Shown here: positions 26,494 through 34,551 of the stretch, piece by piece
Layout: every line of letters starts with the position of its first letter
Position numbering within the stretch: the first letter of the stretch is position 1
NCBI RefSeq assembly: GCF_027924405.1
Contig: NZ_AP026978.1
Coordinates: forward strand, 5,704,001-5,768,000
Direction of reading: 5' to 3'
DNA length: 64,000 nucleotides
Source: Nocardia sputorum
GTDB lineage: Bacteria; Actinomycetota; Actinomycetes; Mycobacteriales; Mycobacteriaceae
Position numbers and translations under genes: made by a program
The notes under the pieces: generated by a model
The model's input: only the letters and a program-made list of their open reading frames with translations
Database searches by the model: none
Told to the model about the DNA's origin: nothing

Positions 26494-26508
26494 GTCCGCG
26501 GCAGCGGA

Positions 26509-27327
26509 TCAGCTACCCGTCGCGACCGGCCGTTTCGGATCGTTCGACCACTGTGACCACGACCCGGGATACAAGGCCGCCTCCACGCCCGCGACAGCGA
26601 GCGCCGCGACCTGGTGCGCCGCTGTCACGCCGGAGCCGCAGTACACGGCCACCGGCCCGGATCCGAACCCGGCGAAGCGGTCGCGCAGTTCCTCCACCGC
26701 GCGGAAGCGGCCCTCCGCGTCGAGATTGTCGGCGGTCGGAGCGCTGAGCGCACCGGGGATGTGCCCGGCCCGAGGATCGATCGGCTCCACGTCACCACGG
26801 AAGCGCTCGCTCGCCCTGGCGTCCAGCAGCACGCCCTTCCAGCGAGCGGCCGCGTCCGCGTCGATCACGGGCAGCTGTCCGGGGCGCAGTTCGACATCGC
26901 CGGGCTCGAAGTCGGGCTCGGCGCCGGTCGCGACCGGGCCGCCCGCGCCGATCCAGGCGGGCAGCCCGCCGTCGAGAATGCGCACGTCCGCGACGCCCGC
27001 CCAGCGCAGCAGCCACCAGGCGCGGGCGGCGGCCATGCCGCCGGTGGCGTCGTAGACGACGACCGGATCGCCCTCGCGCAGCCCCCAGCTGCGCGCGCAC
27101 TTCTCCAGCTGTGCGGGGTCCGGCAGTGGATGCCTGCCGCGCGCGGGTGAAGGCGGCGCGGCCAGTTCGGTTTCCAGGTCGACGAACACCGCGCCGGGAA
27201 TATGACCGTCGAGGTAGTGCTGCGGCCCGTCCGGGTCGCCCAGCGCCCATCGCACATCCAGTAGGCGAAGCCGCTTGTCCGCCAACGCTTCCCGCAGTTC
27301 CTCCGGTGAGATCAGTACCGCGCTCAA
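26509..27327 (-). CDS. Two-domain thiosulfate/3-mercaptopyruvate sulfurtransferase
   Basis: The 272-residue enzyme has two rhodanese domains. The first has LLDVRWALGDPDGPQHYLDG and GHIPGAVFVD; the second has the CH2A/CH2B-like LLDARASERFRG and AGHIPGALSAP and carries the active-site Cys in VAVYCGSGVTA. The loop CGSGVTA is the thiosulfate:cyanide/mercaptopyruvate sulfurtransferase type. It probably moves sulfane sulfur in the cytosol. The start codon is TTG, supported by GAGGAG five bases upstream. It is a single gene. Confidence 0.9.
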   Translation of the reverse strand: MSAVLISPEELREALADKRLRLLDVRWALGDPDGPQHYLDGHIPGAVFVDLETELAAPPSPARGRHPLPDPAQLEKCARSWGLREGDPVVVYDATGGMAAARAWWLLRWAGVADVRILDGGLPAWIGAGGPVATGAEPDFEPGDVELRPGQLPVIDADAAARWKGVLLDARASERFRGDVEPIDPRAGHIPGALSAPTADNLDAEGRFRAVEELRDRFAGFGSGPVAVYCGSGVTAAHQVAALAVAGVEAALYPGSWSQWSNDPKRPVATGS

Positions 27328-27501
27328 CTCAGCTCCTCGTCCCGAATCGCGTCCTCGCGCACCGACTCCCCCACCCTACGCACCCGGATGTGCCGATGTC
27401 GCCGAACTCTCGTGCCGCGTGCCGCCCGTGCGGCCAAGTCAGGCCAGTTTCGGCGCACTGGCAGGCGACACGCCCTCGTGACCAGCGGCAATATCCGACC
27501 G

Positions 27502-28719
27502 ATGTCGAACGCTTCCACTGCCGAAACCACCGCGACCGGGGAACCCGAACGGGCGCGGGCCGGGCTCGTGCCGCCGATCAGCGCGGGCGCGGTGACGGCG
27601 CTGGTCGGGTTCACGAGCTCCTTCGCCGTGGTGCTGAGCGGGTTGACCGCGGTGGGCGCGAGTTCCGCGCAAGCCGCGTCGGGCCTGCTCGCGCTGTGCG
27701 TCACGCAGGCGATCGGCATGCTGGCCCTGAGTTACCGCTACCGGATGCCGATCACGCTCGCCTGGTCCACGCCGGGCGCGGCGCTGCTGGCGGGGACGGG
27801 CGCGGTGGCGGGCGGCTGGCCCGCCGCGATCGGGGCGTTCGTGGTGACGGGCGCGCTGATCGTCGTCACCGGGCTGTGGCAGCGGCTGGGCGCGCTGGTC
27901 GCGGCGATCCCGGTGGAGATAGCGCAGGCCATGTTGGCGGGTGTGCTGCTGCCGCTGTGCCTGGCGCCGGTCCGGGCGGTGCAGACGAGTCCGGCGGTGG
28001 TGGCGCCGGTGATCCTGGTCTGGCTGGTGCTGCAACGGTACGCGCAGCGCTGGGCCGTGATCGCGGCCTTCGCGACGGCGGCGATCGGGGCCGCGATCAG
28101 CATCGCGGTGCAGCACCGGCGCCTCGACGTCGGTGCGATGGCGCCGCGGCTGGAACTGACGGTGCCGCATTGGAGCTGGCAGGCGCTGATCGGCGTGGCG
28201 ATCCCGCTCTACATCGTCACCATGGCGTCGCAGAACATTCCGGGCACCGCGGTGCTGGCCTCGTTCGACTACCGGGTGCCCTGGCGCGCGGCGATGACCG
28301 TCACCGGGCTCGGCACCGTCGTCGGCGCGCCCGCGGGCGGGCACGCGATCAATCTCGCCGCCATCAGCGCCGCGCTGTCGGCCGCGCCCGCCGCGCACCC
28401 GGACCCGAAGCGACGCTGGATCGCCGCGTTCACCGCGGGCGGGATATACCTCGTGCTCGCACTGGGCTCGGCCGCGCTGGTCACGCTGATCGCCACCGCT
28501 CCGGCGGGCACGCTGGAAACCGTGGCCGGGCTGGCCCTGCTGGCGACCTTGGCGACCGCGCTCGGCGCGGCGCTGCGCTCCGAACACCGCGAGGCGGGCG
28601 TCGTCACCTTCGTCATCGCCGCCTCCGGCGTCGGCTTCGCCGGCATCGGCGCGGCCTTCTGGGCGCTGCTCGCCGGGCTCGTCGTGCGGAGCGTGTTGCG
28701 TCAGCCGGAACGGAAGTAG
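27502..28719 (+). CDS. BenE-family benzoate/H+ symporter-like transporter
   Basis: The 405-residue protein has about eleven to twelve transmembrane helices and matches the BenE family by GAVTALVGFTSSFAVVLSGL at the N-terminus, the TPGAALLAG helix and the GAPAGGHAINLAAISAAL signature in the second half. BenE proteins import benzoate or related aromatic acids with protons. No benzoate-degradation genes lie nearby, so the substrate may differ. The ATG at 27502 (MSNASTAE) is taken because upstream residues are Arg/Cys-rich and unlike the family; its ribosome-binding site is weak. Confidence 0.8.
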   Translation: MSNASTAETTATGEPERARAGLVPPISAGAVTALVGFTSSFAVVLSGLTAVGASSAQAASGLLALCVTQAIGMLALSYRYRMPITLAWSTPGAALLAGTGAVAGGWPAAIGAFVVTGALIVVTGLWQRLGALVAAIPVEIAQAMLAGVLLPLCLAPVRAVQTSPAVVAPVILVWLVLQRYAQRWAVIAAFATAAIGAAISIAVQHRRLDVGAMAPRLELTVPHWSWQALIGVAIPLYIVTMASQNIPGTAVLASFDYRVPWRAAMTVTGLGTVVGAPAGGHAINLAAISAALSAAPAAHPDPKRRWIAAFTAGGIYLVLALGSAALVTLIATAPAGTLETVAGLALLATLATALGAALRSEHREAGVVTFVIAASGVGFAGIGAAFWALLAGLVVRSVLRQPERK

Positions 28720-28937
28720 TTGAACCGAGGCCGACCACAGCCCGCGCCGGACCGATCAGAGGCTCAGCAGTAGGCGACCTTCGATCACAACGCCCGCCGG
28801 GCCGAACAGCCGCCCACCGAGCCGAACACAGCCTCCACAGCCGACCGGCGACAGCAGCCGGACCAGGGCCGCCCCAGCCCGCGCCGGTCCGAGGCGGCCA
28901 CGAGATGAGCGCGAAGTCCAGACCACTGCCCGCGCCC
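28720..28937. other. Non-coding spacer between convergent genes
   Basis: No gene is apparent. A segment near 28741-28765 (CCCGCGCCGGACCGA) recurs in variant form near 28876-28895 (CCCGCGCCGGTCCGA), an imperfect duplication. The spacer leads directly into the heptamer array. Confidence 0.4.
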
Positions 28938-29076
28938 GGGAGCCGGGAGCCGGGAGCCGGGAGCCGGGAGCCGGGAGCCGGGAGCCGGGAGCCGGGAGCC
29001 GGGAGCCGGGAGCCGGGAGCCGGGAGCCGGGAGCCGGGAGCCGGGAGCCGGGAGCCGGGAGCCGGGAGCCGGGAGC
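28938..29076. repeat. Perfect heptanucleotide satellite (GGGAGCC), 19.9 copies
   Basis: Nineteen identical GGGAGCC units (28938-29070) plus six bases of a twentieth run without a single interruption. The array lies in the 3' region between the convergent BenE-like and SDR genes and stops three bases short of the SDR stop codon. Because 7 is not a multiple of 3, changes in copy number would not keep a reading frame. Four or more GGG tracts spaced by four bases also fit a G-quadruplex pattern on the plus strand. Perfect arrays of this length are prone to slippage, so copy number probably varies between strains. Confidence 0.97.
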
Positions 29077-29079
29077 AGC

Positions 29080-29886
29080 CTACGCCCGGAGCGCGGCTTG
29101 GAAGCGGCGCATTCCGTCGAGCCAGCGATCGTAGTCGGAGCCCTTGTGGCGGTACATCTTCAGCACTTCCGGATGCGGAAGGATCAAGAAGCGTTCCTCG
29201 GCCACCCCGGCGAGCACGATCTCGGCGACGTCCTCCGGGGACAGCACCGCGCCCGCGCTCGTGACCGCCTTCACCGCGAGTTCCGCCTCGGCGGCGTGCT
29301 CGGGCGGAACGAGGCCGCCCCGCAGCAACCGCGTGTCCACGCCCATCGGGCACACGCAGCTCACCCGGACCCCCCGGTCGCCGTAGGTGACCGACAGCCA
29401 CTCCGCGAAACCGACGGCCGCGTGCTTGGACACCGCGTAGGGCGCCGAACCGAGCTGGGTGAGCAGTCCCGCCGCCGACGCCGTGGCGACGAAGTAACCG
29501 CCGCCGCGCGCCAGCCATCCGGGCACCAGCAGCCGCGCGGCGCGGACGTGGGCCAGCACGTTGACCTCCAGCGCGGCCGACCACTGCTGGTCGGTGCTGT
29601 CCAGACCCGCGCCCCCGCCGATGCCCGCGTTCGCGAAATACAGGTCGACCGGCCCGAACTCCGCCTCGGCGCGATCGATCAACGCGCGGATCACCGTTTC
29701 GTCGGCCACATCCCCGCCGACCGCGACCGCCCCCGGCCCGAGAGACTCCGCGACTCGCACCGCGCTCGCCTCGTCGAGGTCGGCGAGCACCACACGCGCA
29801 CCGGCGTCGACGAGCCGGGCGGCCAGCGCCGCCCCGATCCCCGCGCCCGCCCCCGTGACAATGGCAACTTTGCCCGAAATCTCCAT
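29080..29886 (-). CDS. Short-chain dehydrogenase/reductase
   Basis: The 268-residue enzyme is a classical [15 protein letters not shown] cofactor loop (about 11), DLDEA acidic residue after strand 2 favouring NAD(H), FANAGIGGG, a serine in ATASAAG and the catalytic YAVSK (about 151). It should oxidise or reduce a hydroxyl or keto group on an unidentified substrate. It is transcribed alone; its 3' end abuts the GGGAGCC array. A frame-neutral stop (TAG) precedes the array, so slippage should not change the protein. Confidence 0.9.
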   Translation of the reverse strand: MEISGKVAIVTGAGAGIGAALAARLVDAGARVVLADLDEASAVRVAESLGPGAVAVGGDVADETVIRALIDRAEAEFGPVDLYFANAGIGGGAGLDSTDQQWSAALEVNVLAHVRAARLLVPGWLARGGGYFVATASAAGLLTQLGSAPYAVSKHAAVGFAEWLSVTYGDRGVRVSCVCPMGVDTRLLRGGLVPPEHAAEAELAVKAVTSAGAVLSPEDVAEIVLAGVAEERFLILPHPEVLKMYRHKGSDYDRWLDGMRRFQAALRA

Positions 29887-29976
29887 CCCCGCACCCTAGC
29901 GGGGCCGCACCGGCCCGCTGCCGACACCGCGTGGGGCTGCGGTGGCGGAGCGGCGGCCGGAATGCCGCGCCGGCGG

Positions 29977-30468
29977 TCAGCCGGAATTCGCCAGCCGGTC
30001 CAGCAGCGGGGCGGTGCGCGGACCGACCAGCTCGCGCATCACCAGCGCCATGTTGGTCCGCTCGACGCCGGGGATCTTGAGGATCTGCCCGGCGATGCGA
30101 TACAGGTCGTCGGCGTCCTGCGCGACCACCCGCACCGTGAGGTCGGTGAGTCCGGTCATGCCGCACACCTCGGTGACCTCGGGCACCTCGGCGAGTTCGT
30201 CCACCACCGAATCCAGCCGGTGCTGGTCGACGACGACCGCGACGAACGCCGCCAGCGGATAGCCGAGCGCGCGCGGCTCGACGCGCCGCTCGAAGCTGCC
30301 GAGCACGCCGCCCGCCTCCCAGCGGGACAAGCGGGCCTGCACGGTGTTGCGGGACAGGCCGAGCCGCGTGGCCAGCTCCACACCCGTCGCCCTGGGATTG
30401 GCGACCAGTTCCAGCAACAGCCTGGCGTCGGTGGCGTCCAGCCTCACGCCGACGTTTTCTCTGGTCAT
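29977..30468 (-). CDS. Lrp/AsnC-family transcriptional regulator
   Basis: The 163-residue protein has an N-terminal AsnC helix-turn-helix (LDATDARLLLELVANPRATG, then ATRLGLSRNTVQARLSRWE) and a C-terminal RAM ligand-binding domain (AAFVAVVVDQHRLDSVVDEL, EVCGMTGLTDLTVRV). Lrp proteins sense amino acids and often control their catabolism. It is divergent from bkdABC with 147 bases between starts, so it probably regulates the branched-chain dehydrogenase in response to branched-chain amino acids or their oxoacids. Confidence 0.9.
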   Translation of the reverse strand: MTRENVGVRLDATDARLLLELVANPRATGVELATRLGLSRNTVQARLSRWEAGGVLGSFERRVEPRALGYPLAAFVAVVVDQHRLDSVVDELAEVPEVTEVCGMTGLTDLTVRVVAQDADDLYRIAGQILKIPGVERTNMALVMRELVGPRTAPLLDRLANSG

Positions 30469-30600
30469 ACCACGCAGTATGACATCACGCCGGGGTGCCG
30501 AATTGAGCATTCTGCCCATCCGCTGGTCGGCCACTTGCGCAGTCCGCATTCGGGTGGATGCTGTGAGGTAGACCACATCGTGTGCGTCGACGACCTGGTG

Positions 30601-30610
30601 AGGAGGTGAT
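30601..30610 (+). promoter_or_regulatory. Extended Shine-Dalgarno of bkdA
   Basis: AGGAGGTGAT is a near-complete complement of the 16S rRNA 3' end, five bases before the ATG at 30616. It fixes the bkdA start and predicts strong translation. Confidence 0.85.
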
Positions 30611-30615
30611 CGCCC

Positions 30616-31728
30616 ATGCCGGGCAAGACCGAATTCCCGGTGCAGTTGGTCCAGCCGGACGGTCGCCGCGTCCTCGATCGCGAGCACGCCGCGCTGGTCG
30701 CCGACGTCGGGCCGGAGCAGGTGCGAGCGCTGTACGAGGACATGGTGGTCACCCGCCGGATCGATGTCGAGGCCACCGCGCTGCAACGGCAGGGCCAGCT
30801 GGGCCTGTGGGCGCCCCTGCTCGGGCAGGAGGCCGCCCAGGTCGGCTCCGCGCACGCGCTGCATCCCGACGACTACGTGTTCTGCAGCTATCGCGAGACG
30901 GCGGTCGCCTACTGCCGCGGCGTGCCCCCCACCGATCTCACCCGGCTGTGGCGCGGCGTCGCCCATCATTGCTGGGATCCGCACGCGGTGAACATGACCA
31001 ATCCCAATATCGTCGTGGGCTCCCAAGGGTTGCACGCGACGGGATACGCCTTCGCCGCCCACTTGGACGGCGCCGAGATCGCCACGATCGCCTATTTCGG
31101 CGACGGCGCCAGCAGCCAGGGCGATCTGGCCGAAGCGCTCGGGTTCGCCGCGACCTGGAGCGCGCCCGTCGTGTTCTTCTGCCAGAACAACCAGTGGGCG
31201 ATCAGCGCGCCGGTGCGGGTACAGAGCGCGACGCCGATCGCCCGCCGCGCGTACGGCTACGGCATGCCGGGCAGGCAGGTCGACGGCAACGACGTGCTCG
31301 CCGTGCTCGCCGTGACGAGGCAGGCGATCGCGCGGGCGCGCTCCGGCGGCGGCCCGTCGTTGATCGAGGCGCTCACCTACCGGATGGGTCCGCACACCAC
31401 GGCGGACGATCCCACCCGCTACCGCTCGGCCGCCGAGACCGAGCAGTGGGCTCGGCGCGATCCGATCGACCGGATCCGCAGGCTGCTCGAGCGCGAGGGC
31501 CACTGGGACGACGCGTTCGCACGCCGGGTCGCCGACCGGTCGGACGCGGTGGCCCGCGCGGTGCGCGCCGCGACCGTCGACCTGCCCGATCCCGCGCCGA
31601 GTGAGCTGTTCGACCACGTCTACACCACCCCGCACCCGCTGATCACCGAACAGCGGCGGGCGTACGCGGAGTACCTGGCCGGCGATCCCGGCGGCTTCTC
31701 CGCACGAGGAGAAGGAGTCCCGCGATGA
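30616..31728 (+). CDS. bkdA: Branched-chain 2-oxoacid dehydrogenase E1 alpha
   Basis: The 370-residue subunit has the thiamine-diphosphate motif: GDG in YFGDGASSQGD (about 160) to NNQWAIS (about 191), and the phosphorylation-loop-type YRMGPHTTADDPTRYR. The N-terminal YEDMVVTRRIDVEATALQRQ is usual for E1 alpha. With BkdB it decarboxylates the oxoacids of valine, leucine and isoleucine. The order alpha-beta-E2 and the adjacent Lrp gene match the mycobacterial bkd locus; a pyruvate dehydrogenase of the heterotetrameric type is the alternative. No E3 gene lies here. Its stop overlaps bkdB (ATGA). Confidence 0.9.
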   Translation: MPGKTEFPVQLVQPDGRRVLDREHAALVADVGPEQVRALYEDMVVTRRIDVEATALQRQGQLGLWAPLLGQEAAQVGSAHALHPDDYVFCSYRETAVAYCRGVPPTDLTRLWRGVAHHCWDPHAVNMTNPNIVVGSQGLHATGYAFAAHLDGAEIATIAYFGDGASSQGDLAEALGFAATWSAPVVFFCQNNQWAISAPVRVQSATPIARRAYGYGMPGRQVDGNDVLAVLAVTRQAIARARSGGGPSLIEALTYRMGPHTTADDPTRYRSAAETEQWARRDPIDRIRRLLEREGHWDDAFARRVADRSDAVARAVRAATVDLPDPAPSELFDHVYTTPHPLITEQRRAYAEYLAGDPGGFSARGEGVPR

Positions 31729-32708
31729 TCACCACCTTCGCCGCCGCGCTCAACACCGGCTTGCGCCGCGCGCTGGAGGACGATCCGAAGGTCCTGCTGA
31801 TGGGCGAGGACATCGGCCGCCTCGGCGGGGTGTTCCGGGTCACCGACACGCTGCAGAAGGACTTCGGCGACAATCGCGTCATCGACACGCCGCTGGCCGA
31901 ATCGGGCATCGTCGGAACGGCTTTCGGCATGGCGCTGCGCGGCTACCGGCCGGTGTGCGAGATCCAGTTCGACGGGTTCGTCTATCCCGCGTTCGATCAG
32001 ATCGTCTCGCACGTGGCCAAGATCAATTACCGAACGCAGGGAAAAGTGCACGCTCCCTTGACTATTCGCATCCCGTTCGGCGGCGGCATCGGCTCGGTCG
32101 AGCACCACTCCGAATCGCCCGAGGTCTATTTCGCGCACACCGCCGGGCTGCGCGTGGTCACACCGAGCAACCCCGCGGACGCCTATTCGATGATCCGCGC
32201 GGCGATCGCGCTGAACGACCCGGTGATCTTCTTCGAGCCCAAGCGCAGGTACTGGGACAAGGCCGACGTCGACTTCGCCGCGCTCGACCGCGACGGCGGC
32301 CTGCCCCTGGATCGCGCGCGCGTGTGCACCACGGGTTCGGACGCGACCGTCGTCGCCTACGGCGGAACCGTCGCGACCGCGCTGTCGGCCGCGCGGATCG
32401 CCGCGCGGGAAGGACACGCGCTCGAGGTGATCGACCTGCGCAGCCTCTCGCCGATCGACTTCGGCACCGTCGAGGAGTCGGTCGCGAAGACCGGGCGGCT
32501 GATCGTCACACACGAGGCGCCGGTGTTCGCCGGGCTCGGGGCCGAGATCGCCGCGCGGATCACCGAGCGCTGCTTCTATCACCTGGAAGCGCCCGTGCTG
32601 CGCGTCGGCGGATTCGACATCCCCTACCCCCCGGCTAAGCTCGAGAAGCACCACCTGCCCGACCCCGACCGCATTCTCGACGCGGTCGACCGTACCCTCG
32701 CCGCCTGA
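31725..32708 (+). CDS. bkdB: Branched-chain 2-oxoacid dehydrogenase E1 beta
   Basis: The 327-residue subunit begins TTFAAALNTGLRRALEDDPK and contains the conserved GEDIGRLGGVFRVT and DTPLAESGIVGTAFGMALRG stretches plus the transketolase C-terminal domain (DATVVAYGGTVATALSAARI, VIDLRSLSPIDFGTV). It pairs with BkdA to form the E1 component that loads acyl groups onto the E2 lipoyl arm. Start and bkdA stop overlap, so the two subunits are made in equal amounts. Confidence 0.93.
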   Translation: MITTFAAALNTGLRRALEDDPKVLLMGEDIGRLGGVFRVTDTLQKDFGDNRVIDTPLAESGIVGTAFGMALRGYRPVCEIQFDGFVYPAFDQIVSHVAKINYRTQGKVHAPLTIRIPFGGGIGSVEHHSESPEVYFAHTAGLRVVTPSNPADAYSMIRAAIALNDPVIFFEPKRRYWDKADVDFAALDRDGGLPLDRARVCTTGSDATVVAYGGTVATALSAARIAAREGHALEVIDLRSLSPIDFGTVEESVAKTGRLIVTHEAPVFAGLGAEIAARITERCFYHLEAPVLRVGGFDIPYPPAKLEKHHLPDPDRILDAVDRTLAA

Positions 32709-32738
32709 GGCGGGTTTCGCCGTAGTGAGAGGTGCCGC

Positions 32739-34112
32739 GTGGAAAACCATGCCCGCCAGGATCTTCCGGCGTCCGTGCTGGAGTTCCGGCTACCCGACCT
32801 CGGGGAGGGCTTGACCGACGCCGAACTGGTGTCGTGGGCGGTGGCGGTCGGCGACACGGTCGAGTTGAACCAGCCCATCGCCGACGTGGAGACGGCCAAA
32901 GCGGTCGTCGCGTTGCCGTCGCCGTTCGCGGGCCGAGTGATCGAACTGCTGGCGCGGCCGGGCGACACCGTCGCGGTCGGGGCGCCGCTCATTCGCGTCC
33001 AGACGGCCGGAGCCGACGACACGAGCGAGGCGGGCCGCGCTTCGGTCTTGGTCGGCTACGGTCCCGAGGCGGAAACGACGTCCCGGCGGCGTCCTCCTGC
33101 CGGGTCCGGCGTTTCGCGGACGGACGGCGGGGAGAGGAAGGGGCCCGGCGTTTCGCGATCCGGCGGCGCGGACAGCCCGACCTCGCAGCCGCGCGAGCGG
33201 CAACCGGAGACCGCGCCCGGCGCGGCACGGGCGGCGGCGACGCCCGCCGCGCGGAAACTGGCTCGCGAACTCGGCCTCGACCTGTGGTTCATCGCGGGTT
33301 CCGGGCCCGGCGGCGCGGTCACCGTCGAGGACGTGCGCGGCGCGGTACCCGTCTCCCAGCCGCGTCCGGCGGACCAGGCCACCGTGCCCGCCGAAGCGGT
33401 CCGCCCGTCCGCGCGCGAGGAGCGCACCCCGATCGGCGGCATCCGCAAACGCACCGCCGCGGCGATGCTGACCAGCGCGCGAACCATCCCGCAGGCCAGC
33501 ACGTTCGTCACCGCGGACTGCACCGCCGCGATGGAACTACTCGATCATCTGCGCAGCACGAAGCCCTTCGCGGGCCTGTCCCTGACGCCGCTGGCCCTGG
33601 TCGGCAAGGCGACGCTGGCCGCGCTCTCCGACTTCCCCGGCATGAACGTCTGCTGGGACGAAGCCGCTCAGGAGATCGTCACCAAGCACTACGTCAATCT
33701 GGGCATCGCGGTGGCCACCGAACGCGGGCTGCTGGTCCCGAACATCAAAGACGCGCAGACCCTCAACCTGCGCGACCTGACCCGGGAAATCGGCTGGCTC
33801 GCCGACACCGCCCGCACGGGCGACGCGACACCCGCCGACCTGCGCGGCGGCACGTTCACCATCACCAACGTCGGCGTCTTCGGCGTGGACGCCGGAGTCC
33901 CGCTGGTCAATCCGGGCGAGGCAGCGATCCTGTGCCTCGGCTCGATCGGCAGGCGACCGTGGGTGGTGCGCGACGAGATCGCGATTCGGTGGGTGACCAC
34001 CCTCGGCGTGAGCTTCGATCACCGCATGATCGACGGCGAACTCGCGTCCCGCTTCCTGGCCACCGTCGCGGGATTCCTGGAAGACCCGCTCACCCTGCTC
34101 AGCCGCGCGTGA
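32739..34112 (+). CDS. bkdC: Branched-chain 2-oxoacid dehydrogenase E2 (acyltransferase)
   Basis: The 457-residue protein has one lipoyl domain (FRLPDLGEGLTDAELVSWAV; lipoylated Lys54 in VETAKAVVALPSP), a Pro/Arg-rich linker (about 100-160), a peripheral E3-binding domain (TPAARKLARELGLDL to GPGGAVTVEDV) and a C-terminal catalytic domain ending in the active-site SFDHRMIDGE (His about 427). It moves the branched acyl group to CoA, giving isobutyryl-, isovaleryl- or 2-methylbutyryl-CoA. It follows bkdB by 30 bases. The product isobutyryl-CoA feeds the valine operon and IcmF in this window. Confidence 0.92.
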   Translation: MENHARQDLPASVLEFRLPDLGEGLTDAELVSWAVAVGDTVELNQPIADVETAKAVVALPSPFAGRVIELLARPGDTVAVGAPLIRVQTAGADDTSEAGRASVLVGYGPEAETTSRRRPPAGSGVSRTDGGERKGPGVSRSGGADSPTSQPRERQPETAPGAARAAATPAARKLARELGLDLWFIAGSGPGGAVTVEDVRGAVPVSQPRPADQATVPAEAVRPSAREERTPIGGIRKRTAAAMLTSARTIPQASTFVTADCTAAMELLDHLRSTKPFAGLSLTPLALVGKATLAALSDFPGMNVCWDEAAQEIVTKHYVNLGIAVATERGLLVPNIKDAQTLNLRDLTREIGWLADTARTGDATPADLRGGTFTITNVGVFGVDAGVPLVNPGEAAILCLGSIGRRPWVVRDEIAIRWVTTLGVSFDHRMIDGELASRFLATVAGFLEDPLTLLSRA

Positions 34113-34128
34113 GGCGGGCAGGCTGCGG

Positions 34129-34551
34129 TCAGTCCGTGACGAGCGCCGCCGCGGCCGTGCGGATGACCTCCGGGATCTCGACCGGCTTGCGGGTCTCGGC
34201 GTCCACGTAGACGTGCACGAAGACCCCGGTGGCCGCCAGTTCCAGCGCGCCGTCGGCCTCGCGGAAGATGGCCAGATCGTAGGTGATACTGGAGCGCCCG
34301 AGCCGCGAGATGCGCAAGCCGACCTGCAACTGGTCCGGGAAGCTGATCGAGCCGAGATACTGGCAGGAGGTCTGCGCCACCACGCCGAGCGCGGGCAGTT
34401 CGCGGATGTCGGTTCCGGTGGCGTGCATCAACCACGCGTTCACCGCGGTGTCGAAGTACGAGTAATAGGTCACGTTGTTCACGTGCCCGTAGTGGTCGTT
34501 GTCGGCCCACCGGGTCGGCACCGGCCAGAGCACCGGATACTGCTGCGTCAC
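34129..34551 (-). CDS. Hotdog-fold acyl-CoA thioesterase (YbgC/4HBT type)
   Basis: The 140-residue protein matches the 4-hydroxybenzoyl-CoA thioesterase family: TRWADNDHYGHVNNVTYYSY carries the catalytic Asp/His region, followed by LGSISFPDQLQVGLRISRLG and a terminal ELAATGVFVHVYVD strand. It hydrolyses short acyl-CoAs; the natural substrate is unknown. It is convergent with bkdC and overlaps the AraC-family gene (ATGA), so it may be controlled with that regulator. Confidence 0.88.
   Translation of the reverse strand: MTQQYPVLWPVPTRWADNDHYGHVNNVTYYSYFDTAVNAWLMHATGTDIRELPALGVVAQTSCQYLGSISFPDQLQVGLRISRLGRSSITYDLAIFREADGALELAATGVFVHVYVDAETRKPVEIPEVIRTAAAALVTD

Noticed and set aside
26614..27150. 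Plus-strand frame across the sulfurtransferase gene
   Set aside because: The minus-strand gene has both rhodanese domains and an active-site Cys; the plus frame is a shadow.
28938..29076. The GGGAGCC array as part of a coding sequence
   Set aside because: Frames through it give SREPGAG-type repeats with no start or flanking protein; it lies after the SDR stop codon.
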